A stretch of DNA of 6,915 bases from VYDC01 sp034420495 (GTDB lineage: Bacteria > Chloroflexota > Dehalococcoidia > UBA2979): assembly GCA_034420495.1 (NCBI GenBank), contig DAOULG010000051.1:1-6915 (forward strand), in the 5' to 3' direction. Numbering within the stretch: the stretch's first letter is position 1; each line of letters begins with the position of its first letter. This document shows positions 3,948 through 6,915 of the stretch, in pieces. The position numbers and the translations under genes are program-made. The notes beneath the pieces are model-generated. The model made no database searches. It was given only the letters and a program-made list of their open reading frames with translations, and was not told the origin of the DNA.

Positions 3948-5666
3948 ATGCAGAGGTCGGTCGGCTGGCGGGCTCTCGTCGCGCCGGCCCTCGCCGTGAC
4001 GGCGCTCGCCGCCTGCACGGCACCCGCGGCACCGTCCGCCACCCCCGGTGCCTCGCCAGCCGTGACGCCCCCGGCCGCGACGCGTACGGCGGCCGCCCCC
4101 TCCGTGACCCGGCAGGCCGCCACGCCCTCGCCGGAGCCCGTGCCCTCGGCAACGGCCGCCCCTGCGGCGGGGGTCGCGCCGACTCCCACGCCGCCGCCCG
4201 CCGGGCCGACGCCGCACCCCGCGCCTCCCTCCACGCCCGTCCCGACTCCCGCGCCGACTCCTCCCACCGACCCCTGCACGAGCGTCGACTGCGTCCCCAT
4301 CAACCCGTGTCGTGGCGGCCAGTGCCTCGAGGACGATCCCCCCGACCCCGACGACTGTCCCGGATACGACTGCATCGAGTGGGTGCCCAACGCCTTCGAG
4401 CACGGGGTCTGGATGCCCGGTGAGCGCATCGACTGGGACAGCGGCCTCTTCGTCCTCGAGGTGGAGACGGGGCGCATGGAGGCGTACCGCCTGCGCGGCT
4501 CCCGGATCGACCCCACGCCTCGGGGTGACTGGGTGGTTGTCAGGCGGAGAGGCGCATCGGGGTGGAACCTGGCACTTCACCGCGAGACGGGCAGCGCCGT
4601 GCGATGGTGGCCGCACTCATCAATCGGGCAATTCCTCTTCGAGGAACCGCACCCCTGGACCGACGGAGACGACGACTGGTGCGGCGCCTGGCCGGATCCC
4701 CTGCCGCCCTGGGGTCAGCCGGGCCCGCCCGCCGGCATTCCCTGCGCGGAGGCCGATGTCCGGGAGGCTCCGGCGTCGCAGGCTGCGTGCCAGGGGTCGC
4801 CGTCGCCGGACGGCCGCTACGTGGCGCAGCAGTGGGGGGAGCCGGAAAGTATCGGCAAGACGCACGGGTACCCGTACGTCCCGCTGCACACCGAGTCTTC
4901 GGTGGTGTTTGCCGACGCGGAGACGTGCGAGCCGCTCTTCGGCGTCCGTTCCGCCACTGCGGTCGGACTCCCCTGGAGAGGCCGGTGGCTGTCGAACAGC
5001 GAGGGCTTCGTCGTGAGGATCTCCACCGGACACGCCGTCGTTCGCGTCCGGCCCGAGCCGGAGATCGTCGCGCTGCCCCCGGCCCCCCTGGGTGCACCGT
5101 GGTCCGAGGGTCCGCTGCCCGCGCCCACCGGCGACGGGCGGTACTTCGCCTACGGTCTCGCCGGCGTGTACGACGCAGAGGCCGACCGCTGGATCCTGAC
5201 GGGCTTCGGCCCACAGGACAGAGGAGTCGCCGCGTGGGGAGAGTCGCACGAGGAGGTGAATTACTGGTTGGGCCTGGACGACGGTGGGGTCGTGTACATC
5301 TGGAGCCTGGGAGAGCCTGAGATCACGATGCCGCCTTTCGAGGAGCTCATCTACCGGGTCACCGGAACGGGGTCGTGCCTCAACCTCCGCGCGGCGCCGG
5401 ACGTCGAGGGGTCGGTGCTGCGGTGCCTCCCCGATGGGACGCGCGTCGCGCCGGTCGTGCCGCCGCCGGAGGCGGGTACCTGTGCCCAGGTGTCCTGGCG
5501 GGCTCGGAGCTGCTACCCAGCTACCAGACGGCAGGTTCACGGGGACTCATCCATCCACTGGGTCTACGTCCGTACGGAGGAGGGTCGCGAAGGATGGGTA
5601 GCGCACCACGCGGGCGCCCATCCCGGGCACCCGCGCTATCTTGAGCGCATCCCGCCGGAGCGCTAG
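3948..5666 (+). CDS. Lipoprotein with Pro/Thr linker, six-cysteine segment, propeller-like repeats and C-terminal SH3b domain
   Basis: 572 residues. Residues 1-22 are a lipoprotein signal peptide and LAAC (20-23) is the lipobox with Cys23 lipidated, so it is anchored outside the cell. Residues 24-109 are a disordered Pro/Thr/Ala linker. Residues 110-142 hold six cysteines (110, 115, 121, 126, 137, 142; spacing C-x4-C-x5-C-x4-C-x10-C-x4-C) and no recognised domain. Residues 150-465 contain strand-rich units with SPDGRYVAQQWG (286-297) and GDGRYFAYGLAGVYD (395-409), as in TolB/WD40-like propellers. Residues 468-556 are a bacterial SH3 domain (LNLRAAPDVEGSVLRCLPDG; HWVYVRTEEGREGWV) interrupted by a Cys-containing insert (about 504-536). 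SH3b domains usually bind the cell wall or short peptides; the propeller may bind a ligand. No enzyme motif is seen. The gene stands alone, preceded by the leaderless promoter and followed by a stem-loop at its stop. Confidence 0.88.
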   Translation: MQRSVGWRALVAPALAVTALAACTAPAAPSATPGASPAVTPPAATRTAAAPSVTRQAATPSPEPVPSATAAPAAGVAPTPTPPPAGPTPHPAPPSTPVPTPAPTPPTDPCTSVDCVPINPCRGGQCLEDDPPDPDDCPGYDCIEWVPNAFEHGVWMPGERIDWDSGLFVLEVETGRMEAYRLRGSRIDPTPRGDWVVVRRRGASGWNLALHRETGSAVRWWPHSSIGQFLFEEPHPWTDGDDDWCGAWPDPLPPWGQPGPPAGIPCAEADVREAPASQAACQGSPSPDGRYVAQQWGEPESIGKTHGYPYVPLHTESSVVFADAETCEPLFGVRSATAVGLPWRGRWLSNSEGFVVRISTGHAVVRVRPEPEIVALPPAPLGAPWSEGPLPAPTGDGRYFAYGLAGVYDAEADRWILTGFGPQDRGVAAWGESHEEVNYWLGLDDGGVVYIWSLGEPEITMPPFEELIYRVTGTGSCLNLRAAPDVEGSVLRCLPDGTRVAPVVPPPEAGTCAQVSWRARSCYPATRRQVHGDSSIHWVYVRTEEGREGWVAHHAGAHPGHPRYLERIPPER

Positions 5667-5677
5667 CGTGCCGGCGG
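5652..5677 (+). terminator. Stem-loop spanning the lipoprotein stop codon
   Basis: CCGCCGG (5652-5658) pairs perfectly with CCGGCGG (5671-5677); the 12-base loop contains the palindrome CGCTAGCG (5661-5668) and the TAG stop (5664-5666). It is followed by TTGGGG, so there is no proper T-run. It could slow or end transcription, or protect the mRNA 3' end. An intrinsic terminator role is only tentative. Confidence 0.4.
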
Positions 5678-5718
5678 TTGGGGTGATAGCTGTGGGGCTC
5701 GCTCGGTGTCCACGTCGC

Positions 5719-5733
5719 GCATCGGCGCGATGC
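5719..5733. repeat. Inverted repeat, 6-bp arms, 3-nt loop
   Basis: GCATCG (5719-5724), loop GCG, CGATGC (5728-5733), perfectly complementary. It is one of five stem-loops between the convergent lipoprotein and NYN genes. Too short to be significant alone. Confidence 0.35.
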
Positions 5734-5746
5734 TGGGGAGCCGCCC

Positions 5747-5770
5747 GCTGCGATCACGCGAGATCGCAGC
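5747..5770. repeat. Perfect inverted repeat, 9-bp arms, 6-nt loop
   Basis: GCTGCGATC (5747-5755), loop ACGCGA, GATCGCAGC (5762-5770). The nine pairs are perfect and the hairpin is symmetrical, so it would form in transcripts from either strand. No T-run follows on either side. It sits midway between two convergent genes, which suits a bidirectional transcription barrier. Confidence 0.5.
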
Positions 5771-5825
5771 ACACCTCACACTCTCCGCGCCTTGACAGGC
5801 GGGGCTGAACGCCCGAACATCGCTT

Positions 5826-5841
5826 CGTGGCAGCAGCCACG
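5826..5841 (+). terminator. Candidate intrinsic terminator, hairpin followed by TTTAT
   Basis: CGTGGC (5826-5831), loop AGCA, GCCACG (5836-5841), followed by TTTATCC on the plus strand. The stem is short but perfect and this is the only hairpin here with a short T-rich tail. It would stop read-through from the lipoprotein gene, 160 bp downstream of its stop, before it enters the NYN gene antisense. Confidence 0.4.
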
Positions 5842-5848
5842 TTTATCC

Positions 5849-5880
5849 GCCCGTCGTCGTGCCCCGGCACCACGGCGGGC
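5849..5880. terminator. Long imperfect hairpin just past the NYN stop codon
   Basis: The arms 5849-5863 and 5866-5880 pair at 14 of 15 positions, with one C-C mismatch (5858/5871) and one T-G pair (5854/5875); the terminal loop would open to four or more bases. It begins nine bases beyond the NYN stop (5892-5890). On the minus strand it is followed by GGATAAACG, on the plus strand by TTCGTCTTCT. It is the largest fold in the convergent region and a likely end-of-transcript structure for one or both genes. Confidence 0.5.
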
Positions 5881-5889
5881 TTCGTCTTC

Positions 5890-6447
5890 TCAGCGCTGGA
5901 AGGCGCGAAGATCGTCAGCGTGGAGCACCGTGGTTCTGTGTGCTTCGGCCCGCAGGAGCCCGCTAAGCGTCCGAGCGCAGCACACAACCTCGAATCTCTT
6001 TCCCATCTCGACGACAAGATGTCCCGCCCTAGCCAGGTCGCCATCCCCGCTCACGACGATGCCCACGTCCCAGAGGTCCTCGTAAGCGCCCATCACGAGG
6101 TCGAGTGCGATCCCTACGTCCACGCCCTTCTCCACCTGTCGGCCGCCGCGGTCCCTGATGCTGGCACGCCCGATTCTCGCATTGGGGAGTTGTTGCTCGA
6201 TGGCTGCGAAGAACCGGCGCTGTCTCGCGTACGCATCAGCTCCGTAGGCCTGGTTCAGGACTCCGGTCCAGAAGCAGACGTCCGAGATCTCGCGGCCACC
6301 GGCGATCGACCGCACGAGAGCGGGAATGTCGAGGGCACCGTCTCCGGTCAGCCGACGTGTACCCCCGTAGAGGTTCGGCCCATCGACGTAGATGCCAACG
6401 CGATCGCCCACGGCGCCCGAATCACGCACCGGCTGTAGCAGGGACAT
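5890..6447 (-). CDS. NYN-domain protein (LabA/DUF88-like putative endoribonuclease)
   Basis: 185 residues from the ATG at 6447-6445. It spans a single NYN domain, a PIN-like metal-dependent nuclease fold. Motifs: GIYVDGPNLYGG (18-29) with Asp22 and Asn25; EKGVDVGIALDLVMGA (106-121) with Asp110 and Asp116; VVSGDGDLARAG (131-142) with Asp135 and Asp137; then VVEMGKRFEVV. All acidic metal-binding positions expected of the family are present, so an active nuclease is likely; the RNA substrate is unknown. The length is usual for stand-alone bacterial members, and no extra OST-HTH or other domain is present. GGGGAG four bases upstream supports this ATG over the TTG ten codons earlier (6477). A weak TATCCT (minus strand, 6503-6498) could be its -10. 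Convergent with the lipoprotein and with no partner gene in the window. The long plus-strand frame over it (5827-6438) is a shadow. Confidence 0.88.
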   Translation of the reverse strand: MSLLQPVRDSGAVGDRVGIYVDGPNLYGGTRRLTGDGALDIPALVRSIAGGREISDVCFWTGVLNQAYGADAYARQRRFFAAIEQQLPNARIGRASIRDRGGRQVEKGVDVGIALDLVMGAYEDLWDVGIVVSGDGDLARAGHLVVEMGKRFEVVCCARTLSGLLRAEAHRTTVLHADDLRAFQR

Positions 6448-6451
6448 CGCA

Positions 6452-6457
6452 CTCCCC
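6452..6457 (-). promoter_or_regulatory. Ribosome binding site of the NYN gene
   Basis: GGGGAG on the minus strand, separated by TGCG from the ATG at 6447-6445. The spacing is short but workable. It decides the start between this ATG and the upstream in-frame TTG at 6477. Confidence 0.6.
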
Positions 6458-6893
6458 ACCCGGAACTGCGGACCCAACGGTCGAACCCGGTCCGGAGAGG
6501 ATAGCCGCGCTCGAACGTCATCGCCGATGCCCTCGCCCCGAACGGGCCATGCCGGCGATCGTCCCCCCGGCGGGCATCCGCGGCCGCCGCCGTCTCGTGA
6601 GTGCGGGCAGCTCGTCGCGTGGACCCGCGTGATCGAGACCGAACCTCGCGCTGATCGCCGTGGAGACTACCGGGGCACAAGGCGACCAGTGCGCCTCCCC
6701 GGCCGGTGCTTGTGCGAAGAGCACGAACGGCAGGATCCACCCTGACGCGGCGGGGACTCCGACCGGCAGAGCCGGGAGACGGGCGCGCACCTCGTCAGCC
6801 CGACTCGCTCACCGGAGTAGGATCGCCGCGCAGCGGCCAATCGTCCGGCGAGCAGATCTCGCGGGAGGACGCTGCGTCACGCCGGGTGCACAT

Positions 6894-6900
6894 GAAGGAG
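6894..6900 (+). promoter_or_regulatory. Strong Shine-Dalgarno motif at the right edge
   Basis: GAAGGAG is a near-perfect ribosome binding site. It lies ten bases before the ATG at 6911-6913, the last but two bases of the window. The position suggests that a plus-strand gene starts there and continues outside. An earlier ATG at 6892 (reading MKERRTDD) overlaps the motif and has no binding site of its own. Confidence 0.4.
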
Positions 6901-6910
6901 CGGCGGACTG

Positions 6911-6915
6911 ATGAC
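6911..6915 (+). CDS. Possible start of a gene continuing beyond the right edge
   Basis: Only the ATG and two further bases are visible. The call rests wholly on the GAAGGAG motif ten bases upstream. A TAGGAT at 6818-6823 could be its -10 but matches the consensus at only four positions. Nothing can be said about the product. Confidence 0.3.

Larger units (their letters stand above)
6448..6910. other. Region without a convincing gene (463 bp)
   Basis: Upstream of the NYN gene I read all six frames and found no family signature, no good ribosome-binding-site-plus-start pair for an internal gene, and no tRNA-like arm set. A plus-strand frame is open from 6655 to the right edge, but its composition (Arg, Pro, Ser, Ala) looks like chance. 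A minus-strand frame at 6518-6790 has one hydrophobic stretch (SGWILPFVLFAQAPAG) without context. It should contain the NYN promoter and perhaps that of a gene starting at the right edge. Confidence 0.5.

Noticed and set aside
5792..5820. A perfect -35 hexamer TTGACA at 5792-5797
   Set aside because: At 17-18 bp spacing the -10 position reads GAACAT or AACATC, a poor match, and no plus-strand gene follows.
5827..6438. A 203-codon plus-strand frame over the NYN gene
   Set aside because: Antisense to a clear NYN domain; no motifs and no ribosome binding site of note.
6479..6510. tRNA-like GGTTCGA-type sequence near 6479-6493 (either strand)
   Set aside because: The flanking bases do not form a T-arm stem, and no D-arm, anticodon arm or acceptor pairing is found around it.
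6518..6790. A 90-codon minus-strand frame with one hydrophobic stretch
   Set aside because: No ribosome binding site, no family resemblance, and an Arg-rich tail typical of chance frames in GC-rich DNA.
1..6915. CRISPR arrays, rRNA genes, complete insertion sequences and phage modules
   Set aside because: I looked for regularly spaced repeats, rRNA signatures, terminal inverted repeats and structural phage genes and saw none.

Overview
The window is very GC-rich (about 70 % by eye, not computed), with strong G/C preference at third codon positions. It looks like a high-GC, genuinely bacterial chromosome. The following fit Chloroflexota (Dehalococcoidia-like) or a deep actinobacterial lineage such as Thermoleophilia: a Pro/Thr-rich lipoprotein with a C-terminal SH3b domain, a cytosolic GAF-PAS kinase fused to its own response regulator, a promoter box placed for leaderless transcription, and an IS1380 remnant. 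There is no rRNA or marker gene, so this placement is inference.

Layout from left to right. (1) 1-168, minus strand: the first 56 codons of a secreted protein with a clear signal peptide. (2) 169-528: a divergent intergenic region with a hairpin, three copies of TCCGTGCA and a TACAAT -10 box. (3) 529-2925, plus strand: a 798-residue soluble hybrid protein, GAF-PAS-HisKA-HATPase-REC-winged helix, which places a whole two-component pathway on one chain. (4) 2922-3890: about 1 kb of gene debris. On the minus strand are a 71-codon ORF of unknown family, the C-terminus of a HigA-type antitoxin, and one InlB-type B-repeat. On the plus strand are an IS1380 transposase N-terminus, a META/HslJ C-terminus and perhaps a PIN-like tail. 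None is a complete gene. (5) 3948-5666, plus strand: a 572-residue lipoprotein (Pro/Thr linker, six-cysteine knob, TolB-like propeller segments, SH3b), with a TATAGT box six bases before its ATG. (6) 5667-5889: a convergent intergenic region crowded with stem-loops. (7) 5890-6447, minus strand: a stand-alone NYN-domain nuclease. (8) 6448-6910: no convincing gene; a possible new gene starts at the right edge.

How the genes relate: no multi-gene operon is visible, and every complete gene appears to be its own transcription unit. The sensor-regulator could control itself and the divergent secreted protein through the repeats between them. The debris zone looks like a place where foreign or mobile DNA was repeatedly inserted and decayed. 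I do not see a complete new defence or multi-gene system. The most interesting items are the one-chain two-component protein with its repeat-bearing promoter, the patchwork of gene fragments, and the unusual architecture of the lipoprotein.
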